From: a bacterium
GTDB lineage: Bacteria > UBP18 > UBA7526
NCBI GenBank assembly: GCA_030619985.1
Contig: JAUXAI010000073.1
Location: 1-5,035, forward strand
Reading direction: 5' to 3'
Length of the DNA stretch: 5,035 nt
Positions within the stretch are counted from its first letter, which is position 1; the number at the start of each line of letters is the position of its first letter. Both the position numbers and the translations under genes were made by a program. Positions 1 to 5,035 of the stretch are shown piece by piece. Under the pieces are notes generated by a model. It was not told where the DNA came from. It did not search any database and saw only the letters and a list, made by a program, of their open reading frames with translations.

Positions 1-1
1 G

Positions 2-580
2 CTCACCGATATTCTCAAAGGGGTGATACTTAGGGGTACGGGCACCAGGGCCCAGGTTCCGGGCTATGAGGTAGCAGGAAAGACAGGCACCGCCCAGAAG
101 ATAGACCCTGGAACCGGGAGGTATAGCCAGGATAAGGCGGTAGCCTCCTTTCTCGGCTGGGTCCCAGCAGATGATCCCAGGATTCTCATCCTGGTAGTGG
201 TCGATGAGCCGAAGGGTCTTCCCTACGAAGGAAGAATAGTCCATTATGGAGGCCTGATCGCTGCCCCGGTATTTAGGGAGGTCGCCCAGAGAACCCTTCA
301 CTACCTGAACGTCCCTCCCGGGAAGGGTTCTGCTGGGGAGATTATAAGAGTGAACTTCTCTGACATGGATCTAAAGGTAAAAGAGATGGGGATTGAGGGA
401 AGAGAAAGGATGCCTGATCTAAAGAGCAAGAGTATGAGAGAGACATTTCGCATCTTGAGTAATTATGATTTGAAGCCAAACTTCATTGGTAGCGGTCGAG
501 TGATAAAGCAGAATCCTTCCCCTGGAGTTTCCTTAAAAGGGGTGAAGGAATGTACCGTCTGGTTTTCCTCTCAGAGTTGA
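2..580 (+). CDS. ftsI: Class B penicillin-binding protein (FtsI/PBP3-like transpeptidase), C-terminal part, with PASTA domain
   Basis: This is the 3' part of a peptidoglycan DD-transpeptidase that cross-links septal murein in the periplasm. The frame is open from base 2 and runs off the window start, so the GTG at 23 is an internal codon and not the start. The KTGTAQK motif at nt 80-100 is the third active-site box (KTG) of the penicillin-binding fold. The Ser-x-x-Lys and SxN boxes and the N-terminal membrane anchor lie upstream of the window. The transpeptidase fold ends near the segment HYLNVPP (nt 299-319). A short linker follows, then one PASTA domain (nt about 410-577) that starts MPDLKSKS and contains GSGRVIKQNPSPG. 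Its place directly before murE is the standard ftsI position in dcw clusters. A SpoVD-type sporulation paralogue has the same architecture and cannot be excluded from this fragment, but the position favours the division enzyme. Confidence 0.93.
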   Translation, partial: LTDILKGVILRGTGTRAQVPGYEVAGKTGTAQKIDPGTGRYSQDKAVASFLGWVPADDPRILILVVVDEPKGLPYEGRIVHYGGLIAAPVFREVAQRTLHYLNVPPGKGSAGEIIRVNFSDMDLKVKEMGIEGRERMPDLKSKSMRETFRILSNYDLKPNFIGSGRVIKQNPSPGVSLKGVKECTVWFSSQS

Positions 581-581
581 T

Positions 582-2048
582 ATGGTTCAATTAAACCAAT
601 TATTGGGCGCTCTAAAGGAAAAAGAAGTCTGTGGCTCCCAGGATATAGAGATTAAAAAGATTGCCTATGATTCGAAGGAGGTAAAGAGGAATTCACTCTT
701 TGTTGCTATTCCCGGCTTCCGGACAGATGGTCACCGCTTCATAAATGAAGCCCTTCTCAAGGGAGCACGGGCAGTAGTTACAGAGAAAAAAATCCCTTTA
801 GGAGAAGGGGTAACCGGGATTCGAGTGCCAGATACCAGAAAGGCCCTGGCCCTTTTGGCAGATAGATTCTATCATCACCCCTCAGGGAAAATTAGACTCA
901 TCGGGATTACGGGCACCAATGGGAAGACCACCACCTCCCATCTTATTGAGGCCATTTTGACCGCAGATAAGAGAGGCTGCGGCCTCCTGGGTACCATTGC
1001 CCACAAGATAGGCAGTAAAACCATCCCCGCCCAGATCACTACCCCGGAGTCACTCGATCTTCAGTCCCTGCTCAGTCAACTAGTGGAGAAAAAGATTAAA
1101 TACGCAGTGATGGAGGTCACAAGTCACTCCCTCCAGCTTTCCCGCATTGAAAATGTGCACTTCTCCATAGCGGTCTTCACCAATCTATCCATCGATCATC
1201 TCGACTTCCACCAGACAATAGAGAATTACTTAGAGGCGAAGACCAGGCTTTTTACCAGGCTGGCGAAGAGAGCCTTTGCCGTCATAAACATTGATGATCC
1301 CAAGAGTAATTACCTAAGGAAAAGAATCCCCTGTTCCATCTTAACCTATGGGATAGAGAAAAAGGCAGATGTCAGGGCAAGGAGGATAGACTTAAGTCTG
1401 GAAGGGAGTAGTTTTAAGGTGAAGACCCCGGGAGGGGAGCTGGATATCGACCTCTTCCTTCCTGGAGAGCATAACATCTACAATGCCTTAGCTGCCATTG
1501 GGGTCTCCTTCCTCTTGAAAATCCCTCCCGCTGCCATTAAGAAAGGCCTGGAGAGAATAAGGAATATACCGGGCAGGTTTGAGAGGATTGACGAGGGCCA
1601 GGACTTTTGGGTGATCGTTGACTATGCCCATACGGATGATGCTTTAGAGAAGGTGCTCTCCACCTGTCGGGAGTTGACAAAGGGAAGGGTAATCTTAGTC
1701 TTTGGCTGTGGAGGGGATCGGGATAGATCGAAGAGGCCCTTAATGGGTGAGACGGCAGCGCGACATAGCAACTATACCATAATCACCAATGATAATCCCA
1801 GGAGTGAGGAGTCTTTAAGTATTATCTCAAGCATTGAGGTGGGGATGAAGCGGGGGGGTGGTAGATATACTATCATCCTCGATCGGAAGGAGGCCATTAG
1901 GAAGGCAATAGAAGAGGCCGGTTCAGGAGACATAGTCTTAATCGCAGGAAAGGGGCATGAGACCGCCCAAACCATTGGAACCCAGGTTCTTCCCTTCGAC
2001 GATAGAGAAGTGGCTAGGAAGATCCTAAAAGAGCAAGAAATAAGTTAA
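582..2048 (+). CDS. murE: UDP-MurNAc-L-Ala-D-Glu:meso-diaminopimelate ligase MurE
   Basis: This cytoplasmic ATP-dependent ligase adds the third residue of the stem peptide to UDP-MurNAc-L-Ala-D-Glu. At 488 residues it is full length (E. coli has 495). The N-terminal UDP-binding domain covers about 1-105. The central ATPase domain has the P-loop GTNGKTTT (111-118), substrate-binding TTPE (153-156), and EAKTRLF with Lys220 as the expected carbamylated lysine. HNIYNALAA (297-305) and GRFE (331-334) lead into the C-terminal domain, which has DYAHTDDALE (347-356), DNPR (404-407) and GKGHE (456-460). DNPR with GKGHE is the signature for mDAP; lysine-adding MurE differs at this site. ATG 582 follows the PBP stop (578-580) by one base and has only a weak GAG (574-576) in front, so translation is probably coupled to the upstream gene. 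Odd: the last codons (ATA AGT TAA) lie inside a tandem repeat that continues into the gap. Confidence 0.98.
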   Translation: MVQLNQLLGALKEKEVCGSQDIEIKKIAYDSKEVKRNSLFVAIPGFRTDGHRFINEALLKGARAVVTEKKIPLGEGVTGIRVPDTRKALALLADRFYHHPSGKIRLIGITGTNGKTTTSHLIEAILTADKRGCGLLGTIAHKIGSKTIPAQITTPESLDLQSLLSQLVEKKIKYAVMEVTSHSLQLSRIENVHFSIAVFTNLSIDHLDFHQTIENYLEAKTRLFTRLAKRAFAVINIDDPKSNYLRKRIPCSILTYGIEKKADVRARRIDLSLEGSSFKVKTPGGELDIDLFLPGEHNIYNALAAIGVSFLLKIPPAAIKKGLERIRNIPGRFERIDEGQDFWVIVDYAHTDDALEKVLSTCRELTKGRVILVFGCGGDRDRSKRPLMGETAARHSNYTIITNDNPRSEESLSIISSIEVGMKRGGGRYTIILDRKEAIRKAIEEAGSGDIVLIAGKGHETAQTIGTQVLPFDDREVARKILKEQEIS

Positions 2049-2062
2049 TAAGCTGACAAGTT

Positions 2063-2092
2063 TCAGCCAGAGGCTGATCCGCCTTCGGCGGA
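2063..2092 (+). other. Two back-to-back 15-nt perfect hairpins with triloops
   Basis: Positions 2063-2077 form the stem TCAGCC/GGCTGA with loop AGA. Positions 2078-2092 form the stem TCCGCC/GGCGGA with loop TTC. Each has six perfect base pairs and a three-base loop, and they touch without a spacer. A third, weaker triloop hairpin follows at 2100-2118 (TTGATAAG/CTTGTTAA, loop TTT, two G-U pairs in RNA). No T-run follows directly, so this does not look like an intrinsic terminator. A role in mRNA stability or as a repeat core is possible but is inference. Confidence 0.75.
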
Positions 2093-2099
2093 GATAAGT

Positions 2100-2128
2100 T
2101 TGATAAGTTTCTTGTTAACTTGTATACT
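2100..2128 (+). promoter_or_regulatory. Candidate sigma70-type promoter for murF
   Basis: TTGATA (2100-2105) matches the -35 consensus TTGACA in five of six positions. After a 17-base spacer, TATACT (2123-2128) matches the -10 consensus TATAAT in five of six. Transcription would begin near 2135 and give a leader of about 28 bases before the murF ATG. The match is close to ideal, but both boxes are built from the AT-rich repeat words of this gap, so it may have arisen by chance. It is the only place in the window where I see a promoter of this quality between genes. Confidence 0.4.
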
Positions 2129-2162
2129 TATACCCTTGTTAACTTGTATCAAGAAGAGAGAG

Positions 2163-3548
2163 ATGGAGAAGCTAAAGGTTAGGGAATTAATAGAGGCTAC
2201 TGGAGGAAGACTGATCCAGGGAGATCTAAAGAGAGAGATCTCTGGGATTTCTACTGATAGCCGCAAGATAAAGAAGGATGAGCTATTCATCGCCCTAAAG
2301 GGACCGAGATATGATGGCCATGACTTCGTTCAAAAAGCGATCAAAAAAGACGCCTCTGGAATTTTGGTTTCTAAATTAGCAGGACGCCGCCGTCCGTCAC
2401 CCGGTACCATTTTAGTAAAGGATACTCTCAAGGCCCTGGGCCAGATCGCTAAATACTATCGGGAGAAGTTCGATCTACCAGTAGTTGCTGTGACCGGGTC
2501 AACGGGTAAGACGACCACCAAGGATATGATCGCCTCCATCCTCTCTTTAGAGCGCTCTGTCTTAAAGACCCAAGGGAACTTCAATAATGAGGTCGGGGTT
2601 CCCCTCACCCTATTTCGCCTTTCTCGGAAGCATGAGGTTGCCGTCTTAGAGCTGGGAATGAGCGCCTTAGGAGAGATCGGAAGACTCACCAGAATCTCCT
2701 CTCCCAGGATTGGGGTGATGACCAATGTGGGAGAGGTTCATTTACAGTATCTGGGCAATGTAGAGAGGGTGGCCTTAGCAAAGGCCGAGTTGGTGTATAC
2801 CCTGGGGAAGGACGATGTAGCCATCCTCAATATAGATGACCCCTATGTACGGGATATGAGGAAGAAAATAAGGGCAAGAATAGTCACCTATGGCATAAGG
2901 AGAAGGACCCAGGTCAGGGCCCAGAGAATTGAGAACCTAAAAGAGAAGGGAATGAGGTTTACCTTAAGGATAGAGAAGGAGGACTTCCCCCTTCACCTAA
3001 GATGTCTCGGTTATCACAATATATATAATGCCCTGGCGGCCGCCTCCGCTGCCCACGCCTTAAGCATGAAGAGAGAGATGATCCGAGAGGGGCTATCCCG
3101 GTTTCAACCCCTGGCAGGAAGGATGAGGATAATGAGGATGGGGGGTCTCACCATTCTTGACGATACCTACAACGCCTCTCCCAAGTCTTTTATTGCCGCC
3201 ATCGAGACCCTGAGAGACCTCTCTCCAAAGGGGAGGAAGATACTAGTGGCTGGAGACATGTTAGAACTAGGAGAAAGGGCTCTCCTAGCCCATAAAGAAA
3301 CCGGAATATATGTTGCTCATTCAGGAATAGATACCCTCATCACCTGTGGAAATCTGGCAGGATACATCGCCCAGGGAGCGATAGGGGCGGGAATGAAGGC
3401 AAAAAAGATAATCTCCTGCCGGAATAAAAAGGAGACTGGAGAGAGACTCTCCTCCCTCGCTAAAGAGGGGGACGCCATTCTCATTAAGGGCTCCCACGCC
3501 ACAGGAATGGAAAGAATCATAAAAAAGTTACGAGAGGTTTACGGTTAA
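2163..3548 (+). CDS. murF: UDP-MurNAc-tripeptide:D-Ala-D-Ala ligase MurF
   Basis: This cytoplasmic ligase joins D-Ala-D-Ala to UDP-MurNAc-tripeptide, the last cytosolic step of stem-peptide assembly. From ATG 2163 it is 461 residues, normal for the family. Motifs in order: TDSR (31-34) and GPRYDGHDF (47-55) in the UDP-substrate domain; P-loop GSTGKTTTK (112-120); NFNNEVGVP (139-147); ELGMSALGEI (163-172); NVGEVHL (188-194); HNIYNALAA (285-293); DDTYNASP (333-340); GDMLELG (364-370); IKGSHATGMER (441-451). The last motif is usually KGSR or KASR; here His replaces Arg. An in-frame TTG at 2100 would add 21 residues encoded by the repeat array. I reject it because MurF homologues begin near this ATG, which also has the purine-rich stretch AAGAAGAGAGAG immediately upstream. 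The final codons (GTT TAC GGT TAA) are themselves repeat words of the next gap. Confidence 0.97.
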   Translation: MEKLKVRELIEATGGRLIQGDLKREISGISTDSRKIKKDELFIALKGPRYDGHDFVQKAIKKDASGILVSKLAGRRRPSPGTILVKDTLKALGQIAKYYREKFDLPVVAVTGSTGKTTTKDMIASILSLERSVLKTQGNFNNEVGVPLTLFRLSRKHEVAVLELGMSALGEIGRLTRISSPRIGVMTNVGEVHLQYLGNVERVALAKAELVYTLGKDDVAILNIDDPYVRDMRKKIRARIVTYGIRRRTQVRAQRIENLKEKGMRFTLRIEKEDFPLHLRCLGYHNIYNALAAASAAHALSMKREMIREGLSRFQPLAGRMRIMRMGGLTILDDTYNASPKSFIAAIETLRDLSPKGRKILVAGDMLELGERALLAHKETGIYVAHSGIDTLITCGNLAGYIAQGAIGAGMKAKKIISCRNKKETGERLSSLAKEGDAILIKGSHATGMERIIKKLREVYG

Positions 3549-3609
3549 CGGTTTACGGTGTACGGTAAAAAAACGGTAAACAGCCCGAAGGGCGGGTAAA
3601 CAGTAAACG
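3537..3609 (+). repeat. Array of 7-base words with inverted copies and a GC hairpin, murF-mraY gap
   Basis: Four contiguous 7-base words of consensus GTTTACG lie at 3537, 3544, 3551 and 3558, with one change each in the second and fourth. An A-rich link (3565-3575) follows. The inverted word GTAAACA then appears at 3576, a GCCC/GGGC hairpin with loop GAA sits at 3583-3593, and two more inverted words follow at 3596 and 3603. The first copy and part of the second encode the last residues and stop of murF. The plan (direct words, hairpin core, inverted words) is like that of the murE-murF gap, but the word and its length differ. I see no other feature in this gap apart from the mraY ribosome binding site. 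Confidence 0.85.
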
Positions 3610-3621
3610 AATACCTGTCTT

Positions 3622-3630
3622 AAAGGAGGT
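3622..3630 (+). promoter_or_regulatory. Strong Shine-Dalgarno site of mraY
   Basis: AAAGGAGGT is a near-perfect complement of the 16S rRNA 3' end. GGAGG ends at 3629, five bases before the ATG at 3635. It fixes the mraY start and is much stronger than the sites before murE and murF, so mraY is probably translated independently of murF. Confidence 0.9.
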
Positions 3631-3634
3631 AAAG

Positions 3635-4735
3635 ATGCTCTATCAATTGCTCATTCGTTTTAAAGACTTACATATCGTCTTCAACGTCTTTCGCTATATC
3701 ACAGTGCGCGCCGGCCTTGCGGCCTTAACCGCTCTTTTAGCGAGCATTATCTTTGGGCCTCTGATCATCAAGAGATTGAAGAGACTAAGGATCTCCCAGA
3801 AAGCAGTAGAAGATGAGGAGTACCCTATCCTCTATCGTCTCCATCGGGAGAAGTCAGGCACCCCCACCATGGGTGGTCTTCTAATCCTGGGAGCTATCCT
3901 CCTCGCTTGTCTCTTATGGGCCGACCTGGGAAATAGGTTCGTCCAGCTCATACTCTTCGCCACTCTCTGGCTGGGAACCTTGGGCTTCATTGACGATCTC
4001 TTAAAGATTAAGAAGAAAAGCAGAGAGGGCCTGAGACCCCTGGTCAAGTTAGGGGGACAGATCGCCTTAGGATTCATAATCGGCCTCTATCTCTTTTGCC
4101 ACCCCTTAATCCCGGAGCATGGGACCTGTCTCACCGTTCCTTTCTTCAAGAACGTCCTCCCCGATCTGGGCTGGCTCTATATCCCCTTCGCCATATTAGT
4201 CATCGTGGCCTCCTCCAATGCAGTCAACCTGACCAATGGGCTGGATGGCCTGGCCATAGGAAGCCTCCTAATCGCGGGAGGAGCCTTTGCTGGACTCGCT
4301 TATGTCACCGGCCATAGTGGGATAGCGAAATACCTGAATATTTTGCATATGTCTGGAGCAGGAGAACTTACCATATTCTGCTCTGCCTTAGTAGGGGCGG
4401 GATTAGGATTTCTGTGGTTCAATGCCTATCCTGCCCAGGTAATTATGGGTGATACCGGCTCCTTGGCCCTAGGAGGAGCTCTGGGTACCATCGCCATTCT
4501 CATCAAGAAAGAGATCATCCTCTTGATCGTGGGAGGGCTTTTCGTCTTAGAGGCCCTCTCGGTCATCATCCAGGTAGCCTCCTATAAAATGCGCAAGAAG
4601 AGGGTCTTTCTCATGACCCCTCTTCATCATCACTTCGAGCTCTTAGGATGGAAGGAACCTAAGATAATAATTCGCTTCTGGATCATTGCCATCATCTTCG
4701 CCCTATTAAGCCTGGGAACCCTGAAGCTCAGGTAG
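3635..4735 (+). CDS. mraY: Phospho-MurNAc-pentapeptide transferase MraY
   Basis: This polytopic inner-membrane enzyme transfers phospho-MurNAc-pentapeptide from UDP to undecaprenyl phosphate, making lipid I. It has 366 residues (E. coli 360). FNVFRYITVRA (16-26) opens the first membrane helix as in E. coli MraY. GTPTMGG (75-81) and FIDDLLK (118-124) follow, with the Asp pair at 120-121. NAVNLTNGLDGLA is at 195-207. FNAYPAQVIMGDTGS (262-276) holds the catalytic Asp273, and TPLHHHFELLGW (328-339) has the family-specific His triplet. The HHH motif separates MraY from WecA/TagO relatives. Hydrophobic stretches are spread over the whole length, as expected for about ten helices. Odd: residue 201 is Asn where the family normally has Asp in NLTDGLDG; this site lies in the pocket known to contact nucleoside antibiotics in Aquifex MraY. 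The other catalytic residues are intact, so the enzyme is probably active. The start is set by the strong ribosome binding site. Confidence 0.98.
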   Translation: MLYQLLIRFKDLHIVFNVFRYITVRAGLAALTALLASIIFGPLIIKRLKRLRISQKAVEDEEYPILYRLHREKSGTPTMGGLLILGAILLACLLWADLGNRFVQLILFATLWLGTLGFIDDLLKIKKKSREGLRPLVKLGGQIALGFIIGLYLFCHPLIPEHGTCLTVPFFKNVLPDLGWLYIPFAILVIVASSNAVNLTNGLDGLAIGSLLIAGGAFAGLAYVTGHSGIAKYLNILHMSGAGELTIFCSALVGAGLGFLWFNAYPAQVIMGDTGSLALGGALGTIAILIKKEIILLIVGGLFVLEALSVIIQVASYKMRKKRVFLMTPLHHHFELLGWKEPKIIIRFWIIAIIFALLSLGTLKLR

Positions 4736-4745
4736 CAAAAGGGGA

Positions 4746-4828
4746 ACAAGGGTGATAAGGGTGACAAGGGTGGCAAGGGTTTTAACCCCCTGTTACCCCT
4801 GTGCCCCCTATTCCCCCTGTAACCCTTG
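4746..4828 (+). repeat. Inverted array of 9-base words, mraY-murD gap
   Basis: The left arm has four contiguous 9-base words of consensus ACAAGGGTG (4746, 4755, 4764, 4773), ending in GGGTTTTAACCC at the centre. The right arm has C-rich inverted words at 4783 (10 bases), 4793, 4802, 4811 and 4820, of consensus TNNCCCCTG. The outermost copies pair perfectly: CAAGGGT (4747-4753) with ACCCTTG (4822-4828). Inner copies have diverged to CCCC/CCCCC and pair only in part. The left arm is G-rich and the right arm C-rich, so the strand bias switches at the centre. No T-run follows, which argues against a terminator. Between the array and murD (4829-4865) I see only the murD ribosome binding site. Confidence 0.85.
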
Positions 4829-4865
4829 GGCCATCTGATTTCTATATTCTGATTATAAGGTGGTT

Positions 4866-5035
4866 ATGGAATTAAAAGGGAAGAGAGTTCTGGTAATTGG
4901 GATGGGCAGAGCCGGGGTAGCGGCCGTCAAACTTCTTGAAGCCCGAGGGGCAAGAGTAACCATTACTGATAAAAAGGGAAGGGAAGAACTAAAAGAAGCC
5001 TTTAGAGAACTTGAGGGGAGAAGGATAAGGATTGA
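4866..5035 (+). CDS. murD: UDP-MurNAc-L-Ala:D-glutamate ligase MurD, N-terminal part
   Basis: This cytoplasmic ligase adds D-Glu to UDP-MurNAc-L-Ala, the step before MurE. Only the first 56 codons are present; the gene runs off the window end in frame. The sequence [13 protein letters not shown] (8-20) is the Rossmann-like glycine-rich turn of MurD. ITDKK (33-37) follows, with Asp35 at the place of the uracil-contacting Asp35 of E. coli MurD. ATG 4866 is chosen because AAGG (4857-4860) lies five bases upstream and the homology begins right after it. The in-frame GTG at 4860 overlaps the Shine-Dalgarno and is less likely. Position after mraY is the normal dcw order, where ftsW and murG would be expected next. 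The ATPase and ligase domains are outside the window, so the call rests on the N-terminus and context. Confidence 0.92.
   Translation, partial: MELKGKRVLVIGMGRAGVAAVKLLEARGARVTITDKKGREELKEAFRELEGRRIRI

Larger units (their letters stand above)
2040..2150 (+). repeat. Inverted array of 8-base words around hairpins, murE-murF gap
   Basis: The 114-base gap between murE and murF is almost entirely repeat. The left arm holds three 8-base words of the type AYAAGYTN in perfect register (2040-2047, 2048-2055, 2056-2063). Two hairpins follow (2063-2092), then two 9-base copies of GATAAGTTT (2093-2110, with the second copy in phase). The right arm has five 8-base words of the inverted type CTTGTTAA/CTTGTATM at 2111, 2119, 2127, 2135 and 2143. 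The 15-mer CTTGTTAACTTGTAT occurs twice exactly (2111-2125 and 2135-2149). The word AYAAG on the left is the complement of CTTRT on the right, so the two arms can pair. The array starts within the murE stop region and ends 12 bases before the murF ATG. I do not recognise it as a named repeat family. Confidence 0.85.

Noticed and set aside
1626-1655. MurE motif DYAHTDD instead of DYAHTPD as an unusual active-site change
   Set aside because: To my knowledge DYAHTDD occurs in MurE of several lineages, and all catalytic residues are intact.
1772-1975. Minus-strand and alternative-frame open frames inside murE, murF and mraY (also 2063-2290, 2456-2725, 3317-3520, 3832-4077, 4096-4317)
   Set aside because: They overlap genes with full sets of family motifs, have no recognisable domains and no supporting start context.
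2063-2092. Intrinsic transcription terminator between murE and murF
   Set aside because: The stems are strong but no T-run follows on the + strand, and termination here would cut an essential operon.
2100-2162. Upstream TTG start adding 21 hydrophobic residues to MurF, resembling a signal or membrane segment
   Set aside because: The extension is translated from the tandem repeat (LLTCI appears twice because the DNA word repeats). MurF is cytoplasmic, and its family start coincides with ATG 2163.
3565-3593. Minus-strand terminator: GC hairpin followed by a T7 run
   Set aside because: Nine bases separate the hairpin from the T-run, and there is no minus-strand gene that it could serve.
2040-4828. 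CRISPR array or insertion sequence as explanation of the repeats
   Set aside because: The units are 7-9 bases with no unique spacers, and no transposase or cas gene is present in the window.
4826-4860. Promoter before murD (TTGGGC with TATATT or TATAAG)
   Set aside because: Spacers are 11 or 23 bases, far from 17, and the -35 match is poor.

Overview
This window is a stretch of a bacterial dcw (division and cell wall) cluster. All genes are on the + strand, in the classical order ftsI-type transpeptidase, murE, murF, mraY, murD. The first gene has lost its 5' end and the last its 3' end at the window edges. MurE carries the DNPR signature of meso-diaminopimelate-adding enzymes, so the organism probably makes mDAP-type peptidoglycan. 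The class B PBP ends in a single PASTA domain, as in many Firmicutes and in several Gram-negative lineages such as Deltaproteobacteria. Base composition is balanced and arginine is often AGA/AGG. I cannot name the phylum. The repeat-filled gaps make me think of a less-studied or uncultured lineage, but that is only an impression.

Layout: 2-580 is the C-terminal part of the PBP, with its KTG box and PASTA domain. Positions 582-2048 are murE, one base after the PBP stop. Positions 2049-2162 are a gap full of 8-base words and hairpins, with a good sigma70-like promoter candidate. Positions 2163-3548 are murF. Positions 3549-3634 are a gap with 7-base words and a GC hairpin, ending in a strong Shine-Dalgarno sequence. 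Positions 3635-4735 are mraY. Positions 4736-4865 are a gap with an inverted array of 9-base words. Positions 4866-5035 are the start of murD.

The genes cover consecutive steps of one pathway. MurD adds D-Glu to UDP-MurNAc-L-Ala, MurE adds mDAP, MurF adds D-Ala-D-Ala, and MraY moves the finished phospho-MurNAc-pentapeptide onto undecaprenyl phosphate at the membrane. The PBP later cross-links the polymer during septation.

The coding content is ordinary. The unusual part is between the genes: each of the three gaps longer than one base holds a different short-word tandem array (unit 8, 7 and 9 bases) followed by the same word inverted, and two of the arrays supply the last codons and stop codon of the upstream gene. 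A second point is an Asn in place of the usual Asp in the NLTDGLDG motif of MraY. I found no CRISPR, RNA gene, insertion sequence or unknown protein system here.
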